Part shown: positions 1 to 5,028 of the stretch, piece by piece
Layout: each line of letters begins with the position of its first letter
How positions within the stretch are numbered: the first letter of the stretch is position 1
NCBI GenBank assembly: GCA_030450655.1
Contig: JAKDIE010000142.1
Span: 1-5,028, forward strand
Direction of reading: 5' to 3'
Length of the DNA stretch: 5,028 nt
From: Ruaniaceae bacterium
GTDB taxonomy: Bacteria > Actinomycetota > Actinomycetes > Actinomycetales > Actinomycetaceae
Made by a program: the position numbers and the translations under genes
The notes under the pieces: model-generated
What the model was told of the DNA's origin: nothing
Database searches by the model: none
The model's input: only the letters and a program-made list of their open reading frames with translations

Positions 1-803
1 TTGGCGCCGAGGACGCATACGGCGACATGGACTTCAAGGTGGCCGGTACGCGCGAGTTCGTGACCGCGATTCAGCTCGACACCAAGCTCGACGGCATCCC
101 GTCTTCGGTGCTTGATGCCGCGCTGACGCAGGCCCGCGACGCCCGCCTGTACATCCTCGACATCATGAACGAGGCGATCGACACCCCGGACGAGATGGCG
201 GCAACAGCCCCGCGCGTGCTCACCGTCGTCGTCCCCGTGGACAAGATCGGTGAGGTGATCGGCCCGAAGGGGAAGATGATCAACCAGATCCAGGAGGAGA
301 CCGGCGCGGACCTCACGATCGAGGACGATGGCACCGTGTACATCGGCGCGATCGATGGCCCCTCCGCGGAGGCCGCCCGCAACATGGTCAACGCCATCGC
401 GAACCCCCAGATGCCTGAGGTGGGCGAGCGCTTCGTGGGAACCGTGGTGAAGAACACCACGTTCGGTTCCTTCGTGTCGCTCTCGCCGGGCAAGGACGGG
501 CTCCTGCACATCTCCCAGGTGCGCAAGCTCGTGGACGGCAAGCGGATCGAGAACCTTGACGACGTGGTGCCGATCGGCTCCAAGGTTGAGGTTGAGCTGG
601 CAGAGGTCGATTCGCGCGGCAAGCTCTCGCTGTGGGTCGTCATCGATGGCGAAGCCGCTACCGTTGAGCAGGCTCCGCGCCGTGAGCGCGACGATCGCCG
701 TGGCGACCGTGGCGACCGTGGCGGCGACCGCGAGGAGCGGGGCGAGCGCCGTCCGCGCAACCGCACCCGCCGCCAGCCCGAGGGTGAGTCCTCGGAGGGC
801 TAA
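1..803 (+). CDS. pnp: Polynucleotide phosphorylase (PNPase), C-terminal part; 5' end lies before the window
   Basis: PNPase is a trimeric cytoplasmic 3'-5' exoribonuclease that phosphorolyses RNA to nucleoside diphosphates. The open frame runs in from the left edge: codons from position 3 read [16 protein letters not shown], the active-site block of the second RNase PH domain. By comparison with E. coli, the Asp at 12-14, the Asp at 30-32 and the Lys at 36-38 match D486, D492 and K494. The ATG at 27 is therefore internal. Next come the end of the RNase PH domain, a KH domain (about 213-402) with the GxxG loop IGPKGK at 258-275, and an S1 domain (about 421-650; [16 protein letters not shown], then GLLHIS). 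The last 40 or so residues are an Arg/Asp/Gly-rich tail with RGD repeats, likely disordered. About 266 codons of a protein usually 700-800 residues long are visible. The stop is TAA at 801-803. The family assignment is secure. Confidence 0.97.
   Translation, partial: GAEDAYGDMDFKVAGTREFVTAIQLDTKLDGIPSSVLDAALTQARDARLYILDIMNEAIDTPDEMAATAPRVLTVVVPVDKIGEVIGPKGKMINQIQEETGADLTIEDDGTVYIGAIDGPSAEAARNMVNAIANPQMPEVGERFVGTVVKNTTFGSFVSLSPGKDGLLHISQVRKLVDGKRIENLDDVVPIGSKVEVELAEVDSRGKLSLWVVIDGEAATVEQAPRRERDDRRGDRGDRGGDREERGERRPRNRTRRQPEGESSEG
699..728 (+). repeat. Short in-frame tandem repeat coding for RGD units in the PNPase tail
   Basis: A 9-bp unit CGTGGCGAC occurs at 699-707 and 708-716, followed by a 12-bp variant CGTGGCGGCGAC at 717-728. 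In the pnp frame these read [10 protein letters not shown]. The repeat lies in the charged C-terminal extension after the S1 domain. Such tails are common in actinobacterial RNA-degradation enzymes and may bind RNA or partner proteins. Copy number could vary between strains by slippage without a frameshift, since units are multiples of 3. Confidence 0.7.
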
Positions 804-811
804 TCGCACTG

Positions 812-834
812 TTCGGCGAGTTCTACACGCCGAA
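812..834 (+). terminator. Hairpin just after the pnp stop, candidate transcript 3' end
   Basis: TTCGGCG (812-818) is the exact reverse complement of CGCCGAA (828-834), giving a 7-bp stem with a 9-nt loop that starts 8 nt after the pnp stop codon. No U-tract follows. Instead the long palindrome begins at the very next base. This could stop transcription as a U-less hairpin or protect the pnp mRNA 3' end. The pairing is seen directly; the function is inferred. Confidence 0.5.
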
Positions 835-886
835 AGTTGAGGCCAGTGATGCGCATCGGGCCCGATGCGCATCACTGGCCTCAACT
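835..886. repeat. Perfect 52-bp palindrome (26-bp arms, no spacer) between pnp and the M16 peptidase gene
   Basis: Every base from 835 to 860 pairs with its partner from 886 back to 861, with the centre at GGG|CCC. Pairing stops at 834/887 but resumes outside: CTACACG (823-829) is complementary to CGTGTAG (888-894). Each arm also contains the self-palindromic 10-mer GATGCGCATC (848-857 and 864-873). As RNA it would form a very long stem with almost no loop. As DNA it could extrude a cruciform. There is no T-run on either side, so it is not a classical intrinsic terminator. It lies 16 bp before the place where a -35 element would be expected for the next gene. It could be a terminator or transcript insulator, an operator, or a dispersed repetitive element. 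I cannot choose between these from the window alone. Confidence 0.95.
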
Positions 887-925
887 ACGTGTAGGGGCGG
901 TGTCAGAAGTGGGCGCAAGCGGATC

Positions 926-931
926 TAGACT
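926..931 (+). promoter_or_regulatory. Candidate -10 element (TAGACT) for leaderless transcription of the M16 peptidase gene
   Basis: TAGACT fits the actinobacterial TANNNT -10 pattern and ends 6 nt before the ATG at 938, so the expected transcription start is the A of the start codon. No convincing Shine-Dalgarno sequence precedes the ATG, which fits a leaderless message. No clear -35 hexamer is visible 17-19 bp upstream. Confidence 0.55.
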
Positions 932-937
932 TGCCTA

Positions 938-2245
938 ATGCCCTCTCCGTTCTCAGTGATGCCCCTCGGGTCCGATACCGCCTTCACGATTGACGCCGAT
1001 GGCGTTGCGATCCAACGGACGATCGCGCCCGGCGGGATTCGGGTGCTGACCGAGACCGTGCCCGGTGCGCGATCCGTCTCCATTGGCGCCTGGGTTGCGG
1101 CCGGCAGTCGCGACGAGGACGATGCCCACGCTGGCTCCACGCACTTCCTTGAGCACCTGCTCTTCAAGGGCACGCCCACTCGCTCCGCGCTGGACATCGC
1201 TGAGGCATTCGACGCAGTCGGGGGAGAGGCGAACGCCGCGACCGCGAAGAACTACACCTGCTACTACGCGCGCGTGCTCGACGCGGATGCGCAGATGGCC
1301 ATTGACGTCATCATGGACATGGTTACCTCCTCCCTCATCACTCAGGAGGAGTTCGAACTCGAGCGCGGAGTGATTCTCGAAGAACTCGCGATGTCCGCGG
1401 ACGATCCCACGGAGGTCATTCACGATGCCTTCGCCGACGCCGTCCTGGCTCCGCACCCGCTGGCACGTCCGATCGGTGGAACACCGGACCGAATCGCAGT
1501 GCTAGACCGCGCCCACGTCGTGGACTACTACCGGCGCACCTACGTGCCGAGCGAGCTTGTCATCACCGCCGCGGGTTCACTGACCCACGAGGACGTGCTG
1601 CGCGCGGTGAGCGCTGGAGCCGATCGCGCGGGGTGGGATCTGGCTGATAATGCGCGTCCCGCCGCACGCAGGTCCGCCACGGACGCGATCTATGCCCCCG
1701 CTGTCCACCTCGATATTGCACGGCCCATCGAGCAGGCGCACATCATTCTCGGTGGGCGCGGTCTCGCACACAGTGATCCGCGTCGTTTCGCGCTGAACGT
1801 GGCTTCCACAGTCTTTGGCGGGGGGATGAGTTCGCGGCTCTTCCAGGAGGTGCGCGAGAAGCGTGGCCTGGCGTATGCGACCTACGCCTATTCGTCCTCG
1901 TACGCGGAAGCCGGGCTATTTGGCGCCTACGCGGCCTGCGCTCCGGCGAAGGCCGAACAGGTGACGGAACTCCTGGCCTCCGAGTTGGTGCGGCTCCGCG
2001 AGGTGACGGATTCCGAGTTGCAGCGCGCCATCGGCCAGATCTGCGGCGGCTTCGTGCTCGGGATCGAGGACTCGGCCTCGCGCATGTCACGCCTCGGGAA
2101 CGCGGAGATCGTCACGGGTGAACTGCTCTCCGTGGACGAGGTCCTGGCTCGTTACCGCGCCGTCACCACCGCAGACATCCGGGACGTCGTCGCGGACCTC
2201 ACTCAGGGCGATCCCACGGTGGTCACGGTCGGCCCTGCGTGCTGA
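938..2245 (+). CDS. pepR: M16-family zinc metallopeptidase (PepR / mitochondrial processing peptidase-like)
   Basis: This 435-residue protein is a single-chain M16B-type peptidase of normal length, expected to work in the cytoplasm as a dimer enclosing small polypeptide substrates. The inverted zinc motif HFLEH gives H69, E72 (catalytic) and H73. The third ligand is E149 in ERGVILEEL, 76 residues after H73 as in the family. The second, inactive half carries the conserved glycine-rich block GGGMSSRLFQEVREKRGLAYATYAY at about 294-318. All catalytic residues are present, so it should be active. There is no signal peptide or membrane segment. The start at 938 is chosen because the -10 hexamer is placed for a leaderless transcript; an internal Met8 is less likely. 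Its stop overlaps the yaaA start by 7 nt, implying co-translation. M16 genes lie next to pnp in many Gram-positives, such as gpsI-pepR in mycobacteria. The physiological substrate is unknown, and the symbol rests on family and synteny. Confidence 0.93.
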   Translation: MPSPFSVMPLGSDTAFTIDADGVAIQRTIAPGGIRVLTETVPGARSVSIGAWVAAGSRDEDDAHAGSTHFLEHLLFKGTPTRSALDIAEAFDAVGGEANAATAKNYTCYYARVLDADAQMAIDVIMDMVTSSLITQEEFELERGVILEELAMSADDPTEVIHDAFADAVLAPHPLARPIGGTPDRIAVLDRAHVVDYYRRTYVPSELVITAAGSLTHEDVLRAVSAGADRAGWDLADNARPAARRSATDAIYAPAVHLDIARPIEQAHIILGGRGLAHSDPRRFALNVASTVFGGGMSSRLFQEVREKRGLAYATYAYSSSYAEAGLFGAYAACAPAKAEQVTELLASELVRLREVTDSELQRAIGQICGGFVLGIEDSASRMSRLGNAEIVTGELLSVDEVLARYRAVTTADIRDVVADLTQGDPTVVTVGPAC

Positions 2246-3057
2246 TCTGGTTGCCGCCCTCGGGGGGGAAGACTGCGCCCTCATTCGGGCCGATTCTTGA
2301 CCACTCTGCGTTGCTGTTCCCCGAGTTGGCGGGTGCGCGGCGCGAGGTAATGGACTCACTTTGCGCGCTCGGCGCGGGTGCCGGGGCCGCCGCAGTTCTC
2401 GGTCTCGGGAAGAAGTCTGCCTCCGACGCCGCACTCAACCTTGCGCTCGAGACCGCACCCTGCGCTCCTGCGATCGAAATCTACACGGGTGTCCTCTACG
2501 ACAACCTCGATGCGGCGACCCTCTGTGCCGACGCGCGCGGCCGCCTCAATGAGGGCACTTGGATCTCCTCGGCGCTCTTCGGATTCGTGCGGCCCAGCGA
2601 CCGGATCCCCACCCATCGGCTCGCCATGGGCGTGGCACTTCCTCCGCTTGGGAGCATGTCCGCGTGGTGGCGTCCCCGTCTCGCGGCCACACTTCCCACA
2701 CTTGCTGGCGTGACCATCGTGGACTGCCGTTCGGGTGCATACCGGACCGCCTTCCCAGCCGCGGCGGCGAACGTTCTTGAGATCGCCGTCGTCGAAGAAC
2801 GGGCGGCGGGGCGTAAGGTCATTACCCACATGGCGAAGAAGTGGCGCGGGCTCGCAGTGCGCCATCTGGTCGAGGACCGCTCGCTCGACGATCACGCGAA
2901 CGCAACGGACGTGGTGGCCTCGCTATCCCGCCTCACGTCCCGCCCCGAGATCCTCGCGCTCGAGGTGACTGAGCCGCGCGGCACGCGCGCGGGCGGAACC
3001 ATTACGACGCTCACCCTCGTGACAGCCTCCACTGAACCCCACCTCCGCGCAGAATGA
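2239..3057 (+). CDS. yaaA: YaaA family protein (DUF328 / UPF0246), peroxide stress response
   Basis: The 272-residue protein resembles YaaA, which in E. coli is induced by OxyR and limits free intracellular iron and DNA damage under hydrogen peroxide; its biochemical activity is poorly defined. Family landmarks in order: N-terminal MLIWLPPSGGKT (1-12), YTGVLYDNL (82-90), SALFGFVRPSDRIPTHRLAMG (111-131, matching [21 protein letters not shown] of E. coli), VDCRSGAYRTAF (161-172), and HMAKKWRGLAVRHLVED (197-213, matching the E. coli FYAKKARGLM block). The length is slightly above the usual 245-260. The GTG start at 2239 is chosen because the conserved N-terminus begins there. It overlaps the upstream peptidase stop by 7 nt, so translation is probably coupled. 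Residue 9 is Gly where many relatives have Glu (PPSEGK), within a run of seven G (2262-2268). The family call is confident; its role in this organism is inferred. Confidence 0.88.
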   Translation: MLIWLPPSGGKTAPSFGPILDHSALLFPELAGARREVMDSLCALGAGAGAAAVLGLGKKSASDAALNLALETAPCAPAIEIYTGVLYDNLDAATLCADARGRLNEGTWISSALFGFVRPSDRIPTHRLAMGVALPPLGSMSAWWRPRLAATLPTLAGVTIVDCRSGAYRTAFPAAAANVLEIAVVEERAAGRKVITHMAKKWRGLAVRHLVEDRSLDDHANATDVVASLSRLTSRPEILALEVTEPRGTRAGGTITTLTLVTASTEPHLRAE

Positions 3058-3073
3058 CGAGCCTGGAGCGCAT

Positions 3074-3079
3074 TAGGCT
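3074..3079 (+). promoter_or_regulatory. Candidate -10 element (TAGGCT) for leaderless transcription of dapB
   Basis: TAGGCT matches TANNNT and ends 7 nt before the ATG at 3087, placing the likely transcription start at or one base before the start codon. The only purine-rich stretches are too far (GGAG at 3065-3068) or too close (GGGG at 3081-3084) for normal ribosome binding. Together with the peptidase promoter it shares the string TAGNCTTG. dapB could thus be transcribed on its own as well as by read-through from yaaA. Confidence 0.5.
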
Positions 3080-3086
3080 TGGGGCC

Positions 3087-3809
3087 ATGAGAGTTGCTGT
3101 CATTGGCGCCGCGGGGCGCATGGGTCAGACCGTCTGCGCTGCAGTGGAGGGGGCCTCCGATCTCGAACTGGTGGCACGGTTGGACGAGGGAGACGATCCG
3201 CGTTCGCTCGCAGGCCTCGCCGACGTGGCCGTGGAGTTCACGATTCCGAGCCAGAGCGAAGCGAACGTGCACGCCCTGCTGGAGGTGGGGGTCGCGGCCG
3301 TCGTTGGCACCACCGGGTGGACCGAGGAGGCGCTCCAGCGCGTGCGCGAGCACGCCCAGCAGGCCAACGGGCACGCGTTCATCGCGCCAAACTTCGCGCT
3401 CTCCGCCGTCCTGGCGATGCGCTTCGCCGCGCTGGCCGCGCCCCACTTCGAATCCGTCGAGGTCATCGAACTGCACCACCCGAACAAGGTGGACGCGCCT
3501 TCTGGCACCGCGCTGCACACGGCCCGTGGGATCGCCGCCGCACGCACAGGGCTCCCCGCGGTGCCGGATGCCACGCAGGAGGGCTTCGCGGCGCGCGGAA
3601 TGGAGATCGACGGCGTTCGCGTGCACGCTGTGCGCCTCGCCGGGATGGTGGCGCACGAGGAAATCCTGCTGGGTAACCCTGGGGAGGTCCTGACGATCCG
3701 CGCAGATTCGTTCGACCGCTCAAGCTTTATGCCCGGCGTGCTGCTTGCCGTCCGCAAGGTGACGGGTCTGCCCGGTCTCACCGTGGGACTCGACGCGCTC
3801 CTCGACTAA
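3087..3809 (+). CDS. dapB: 4-hydroxy-tetrahydrodipicolinate reductase (DapB)
   Basis: DapB reduces 4-hydroxy-tetrahydrodipicolinate with NAD(P)H in the cytoplasm, a step in diaminopimelate and lysine synthesis and hence in peptidoglycan supply. Starting at the ATG at 3087 the protein is 240 residues, close to the 245 of the mycobacterial enzyme, and opens with MRVAVIGAAGRMG. The Rossmann glycine motif GAAGRMG is at 7-13, GTTGWT at 74-79, and the catalytic signature ELHHPNKVDAPSGTA at 128-142 includes H130 and K134. The later block VHAVRLAGMVAHEE and the C-terminal FMPGVLLAVRKV...PGLTVGLDALLD are typical. An upstream in-frame ATG at 3054 overlaps the yaaA stop and would add 11 residues (MTSLERIRLGA) not found in the family. 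It is rejected because the conserved N-terminus and a well-placed -10 hexamer both point to 3087. The gene follows yaaA after 29 bp and converges with the GNAT gene across 17 bp. Confidence 0.96.
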   Translation: MRVAVIGAAGRMGQTVCAAVEGASDLELVARLDEGDDPRSLAGLADVAVEFTIPSQSEANVHALLEVGVAAVVGTTGWTEEALQRVREHAQQANGHAFIAPNFALSAVLAMRFAALAAPHFESVEVIELHHPNKVDAPSGTALHTARGIAAARTGLPAVPDATQEGFAARGMEIDGVRVHAVRLAGMVAHEEILLGNPGEVLTIRADSFDRSSFMPGVLLAVRKVTGLPGLTVGLDALLD

Positions 3810-3826
3810 GCGCGCTCCCCAGCGGG

Positions 3827-4357
3827 CTAGAGGGTCGCGTGCCAGGCGTTCTCAGTGAGCATTCCCCCGCCGAGGTCGTACGTGCGGCGCACGCCACGCG
3901 GTTGGAATCCGGCCGTGGTGAGGAACTTCTCGCGCGAGGTATCGCCGTCCACACACCAGAACTGAACGGAGGTCGCGCCGGTCTGGCGGAGGATGTCGGC
4001 GCACGCGGCGAGTAGGCGTGAGGCGTGGCCTTTGCGTCGATCGCCGATCTCCACCTCCAGCGCCACGATCTCGGCGGGCGGGCCGTCGTCGCCGTCGGCG
4101 TCGGGAATCAACTCCTCGGTGGGCGCGATCGCGGCGAACCCGACCACCCGAGAATCGTCCAGTGCAACGATCGTGCGGTGCTTCGCGCTCGGCGGCTCCT
4201 CGATCGCCTCAGCCCACTGGTCCTCGAATGAAGAGGGATCGAGGTGAATGGTCTCACCCGAGCCGATCCTGATCAGGTAGGAGAAGTTGGCGGCATGGAT
4301 GGCGCCGATGATGGGCGCGTCCTCGGGCAGTGCGGGGCGTACGGAAACATCAGCCAT
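3827..4357 (-). CDS. GNAT-family N-acetyltransferase
   Basis: The 176-residue protein is a single-domain GCN5-related acetyltransferase. It begins SVRPALPEDAPIIGAIHAANF, the usual first strand and helix. A beta strand VVGFAAIA is at 71-78. Motif A, EIVALEVEIGDRRKGHASRLLAACADILR, is at 96-124, with the acetyl-CoA pyrophosphate loop R107-R-K-G-H-A112. Motif B-like sequence follows (TSVQFWCVDGDTSREKFLTTAGFQPRG), ending in the typical AGF turn. An acidic loop (PDADGDDGPP, 85-94) precedes motif A. Spacing and content fit small-molecule or peptide acetyltransferases, but the acceptor cannot be deduced. It lies downstream of lipA on the same strand, 114 bp away, with its own candidate promoter, so it may be transcribed separately. 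The ATG at 4357 is chosen from the start of the GNAT fold and the -10 hexamer placed exactly for a leaderless message. Confidence 0.9.
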   Translation of the reverse strand: MADVSVRPALPEDAPIIGAIHAANFSYLIRIGSGETIHLDPSSFEDQWAEAIEEPPSAKHRTIVALDDSRVVGFAAIAPTEELIPDADGDDGPPAEIVALEVEIGDRRKGHASRLLAACADILRQTGATSVQFWCVDGDTSREKFLTTAGFQPRGVRRTYDLGGGMLTENAWHATL

Positions 4358-4363
4358 GGGAGT

Positions 4364-4369
4364 ACTGTA
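4364..4369 (-). promoter_or_regulatory. Candidate -10 element (TACAGT, reverse strand) for the GNAT gene
   Basis: On the reverse strand TACAGT is followed by six bases (ACTCCC) and then the ATG at 4357, so the expected start of transcription is the A of the initiation codon. It fits TANNNT, and there is no Shine-Dalgarno between. A TTGACA-like TCGACA (reverse strand, 4391-4396) lies 21 bp upstream, longer than the optimal spacing, so that -35 assignment is weak. Confidence 0.55.
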
Positions 4370-4371
4370 CG

Positions 4372-4391
4372 ACGCCGCGCTGAAGCGGCGT
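4372..4391. repeat. Inverted repeat ACGCCGC-N6-GCGGCGT immediately upstream of the GNAT -10 element
   Basis: ACGCCGC (4372-4378) and GCGGCGT (4385-4391) are exact reverse complements around a 6-nt spacer. Allowing one bulged G (4392), pairing extends outward by two more bases on each side (4370-4371 with 4394-4395). It lies two bases upstream of the reverse-strand -10 hexamer, a position typical of repressor operators. It could instead be a hairpin in any transcript reading through from lipA. Confidence 0.55.
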
Positions 4392-4433
4392 GTCGATGGT
4401 CACGGGAGAACTCTTCGATCATGCGCCGTGTGA

Positions 4434-4457
4434 GCCATTGTTCGCGGCGACAATGGC
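4434..4457 (-). terminator. Hairpin downstream of lipA, candidate transcript 3' end
   Basis: GCCATTGT (4434-4441) and ACAATGGC (4450-4457) form an 8-bp perfect stem with an 8-nt loop, starting 14 nt after the lipA stop codon on the reverse strand. No U-tract follows on that strand, so it is not a textbook intrinsic terminator. U-less terminators and 3'-end protecting hairpins are plausible in high-GC Gram-positives. The stem is seen directly; termination is inferred. Confidence 0.45.
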
Positions 4458-4471
4458 ATGGGGTGCGAGCC

Positions 4472-5028
4472 CTAGACTGCGCGGGCCGCGTACTTTGCGA
4501 CGAGGCTTGAGGCCTCCTGGCGCGCCGGTTCGTCGGCTCCCTCGGCGAGGTGGGCGAGGTGCGCAGGCAGTTCGCGGCCCCACTCGCGCATCGCCGAAAC
4601 CCAGAGCCGCCCGGCCCGGTACGAGGAGCGGACGAGCGGCCCGGCCATCACGCCCTTGAATCCGGCCGCCCGCGCAATATCGGACCAGTGCACGAACTCC
4701 TCCGGCTTCACCCAACGGTCGATCGGGTGGTGCAGGGGTGAGGGCCGCAGGTACTGCGTGATCGTGAGGATGTCGCAGCCGGCGTCCGCCAGATCGTGGA
4801 TCGCGGCCTCGACCTCATCGTCCCGCTCACCCATTCCGAGAATCAGGTTCGACTTCGTGACCAGTTCGGCAGCGCGCGCCATCGAGAGTACGCGCAGCGA
4901 CTTCTCGTACGTGAACGCGGGCCGGATCCGCTTGAAGATGCGCGGCACGGTCTCGAGGTTGTGCGCGAACACCTCGGGCCGCGCATCGAACCCCTTGCCC
5001 ACGAGTTCCGCCACGGCGCCGAAGTCCG
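4472..5028 (-). CDS. lipA: Lipoyl synthase (LipA), C-terminal part; 5' end lies beyond the window
   Basis: LipA is a radical SAM enzyme that inserts two sulfur atoms into protein-bound octanoyl chains, making lipoyl cofactors for pyruvate and 2-oxoglutarate dehydrogenases and the glycine cleavage system. About 185 codons of a protein usually 290-340 residues long are visible. The frame is open to the window edge ([13 protein letters not shown]...), so the GTG at 5014 is internal and the two N-terminal iron-sulfur Cys motifs are outside. Visible signatures are [17 protein letters not shown], the SAM-binding stretch [54 protein letters not shown] with the conserved serine of the RSSY motif that ligates the auxiliary iron-sulfur cluster, and an ordinary C-terminal tail of about 40 residues ending AARAV with TAG at 4472-4474. 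The lipB partner, often adjacent, would be off the right edge if present. Confidence 0.96.
   Translation of the reverse strand, partial: DFGAVAELVGKGFDARPEVFAHNLETVPRIFKRIRPAFTYEKSLRVLSMARAAELVTKSNLILGMGERDDEVEAAIHDLADAGCDILTITQYLRPSPLHHPIDRWVKPEEFVHWSDIARAAGFKGVMAGPLVRSSYRAGRLWVSAMREWGRELPAHLAHLAEGADEPARQEASSLVAKYAARAV

Noticed and set aside
71..766. 231-codon open frame on the reverse strand opposite pnp
   Set aside because: It is antisense to well-conserved PNPase sequence, is Arg/Ser-rich with no recognisable domain, and is typical of shadow frames in high-GC DNA.
556..840. 94-codon forward frame overlapping the pnp tail and running into the palindrome
   Set aside because: It is a low-complexity Arg/Ala/Ser shadow of the RGD-coding tail, with no ribosome-binding site and no family resemblance.
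835..894. Reading the long palindrome as an insertion-sequence end or miniature transposable element
   Set aside because: No flanking target duplication and no second copy are visible in the window. It remains possible but is unsupported here.
953..1456. 167-codon reverse-strand frame opposite the zinc-motif half of the peptidase
   Set aside because: It is the complement of the conserved M16 sequence with no recognisable motif.
2892..3656. 254-codon reverse-strand frame opposite yaaA and dapB
   Set aside because: It is antisense to the conserved DapB reading frame, spans two real genes and has a His/Arg-rich composition with no domain.
3810..3826. Possible bidirectional terminator between dapB and the GNAT gene
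   Set aside because: Only a 4-bp stem (CGCT/AGCG around CCCC, 3813-3824) is visible in a 17-bp gap, which is too weak to call.
4358..4471. Riboswitch or small RNA between lipA and the GNAT gene
   Set aside because: Only two short inverted repeats are present, no known riboswitch core is recognised, and the GNAT promoter appears to give no leader.
4473..4478. Forward-strand TAGACT identical to the peptidase -10 hexamer
   Set aside because: It overlaps the lipA stop codon on the opposite strand and has no credible forward gene downstream, so it is a chance match.

Overview
The window looks like ordinary chromosomal core sequence from a high-GC actinobacterium. It has strong G/C bias at third codon positions, an actinobacterial-type DapB, LipA and PepR, and candidate leaderless promoters of the TANNNT type. 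The exact family cannot be fixed from the sequence. An Actinomycetales or Micrococcales-like organism is a reasonable guess, not a demonstrated one.

Layout: a forward block holds the 3' part of pnp (polynucleotide phosphorylase, 1-803), an M16 zinc peptidase of the PepR type (938-2245), yaaA (2239-3057) and dapB (3087-3809). A reverse block, convergent with dapB across only 17 bp, holds the 3' part of lipA (lipoyl synthase, 4472 to the window end) followed downstream by a GNAT acetyltransferase gene (3827-4357). An M16 peptidase next to pnp, with dapB close by, is a familiar arrangement in Gram-positive bacteria. The genes are housekeeping functions: RNA decay, proteolysis, peroxide stress, lysine/diaminopimelate synthesis and lipoate synthesis. 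They do not form one obvious pathway.

The main non-coding structure is between pnp and the peptidase gene (804-937). A 7-bp-stem hairpin (812-834) directly abuts a perfect, spacer-less 52-bp palindrome (835-886). A further 7-bp outer pairing (823-829 with 888-894) competes with the first hairpin. The gap between lipA and the GNAT gene (4358-4471) holds two smaller inverted repeats: one looks like a lipA 3'-end hairpin, the other sits just upstream of the GNAT -10 element. The peptidase, dapB and GNAT genes each have a TANNNT hexamer 6-7 nt before the ATG, which suggests leaderless transcription.

No mobile-element genes, RNA genes or CRISPR arrays were seen, and there is no strong evidence of a new multi-gene system. 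The 52-bp palindrome is the item most worth following up.
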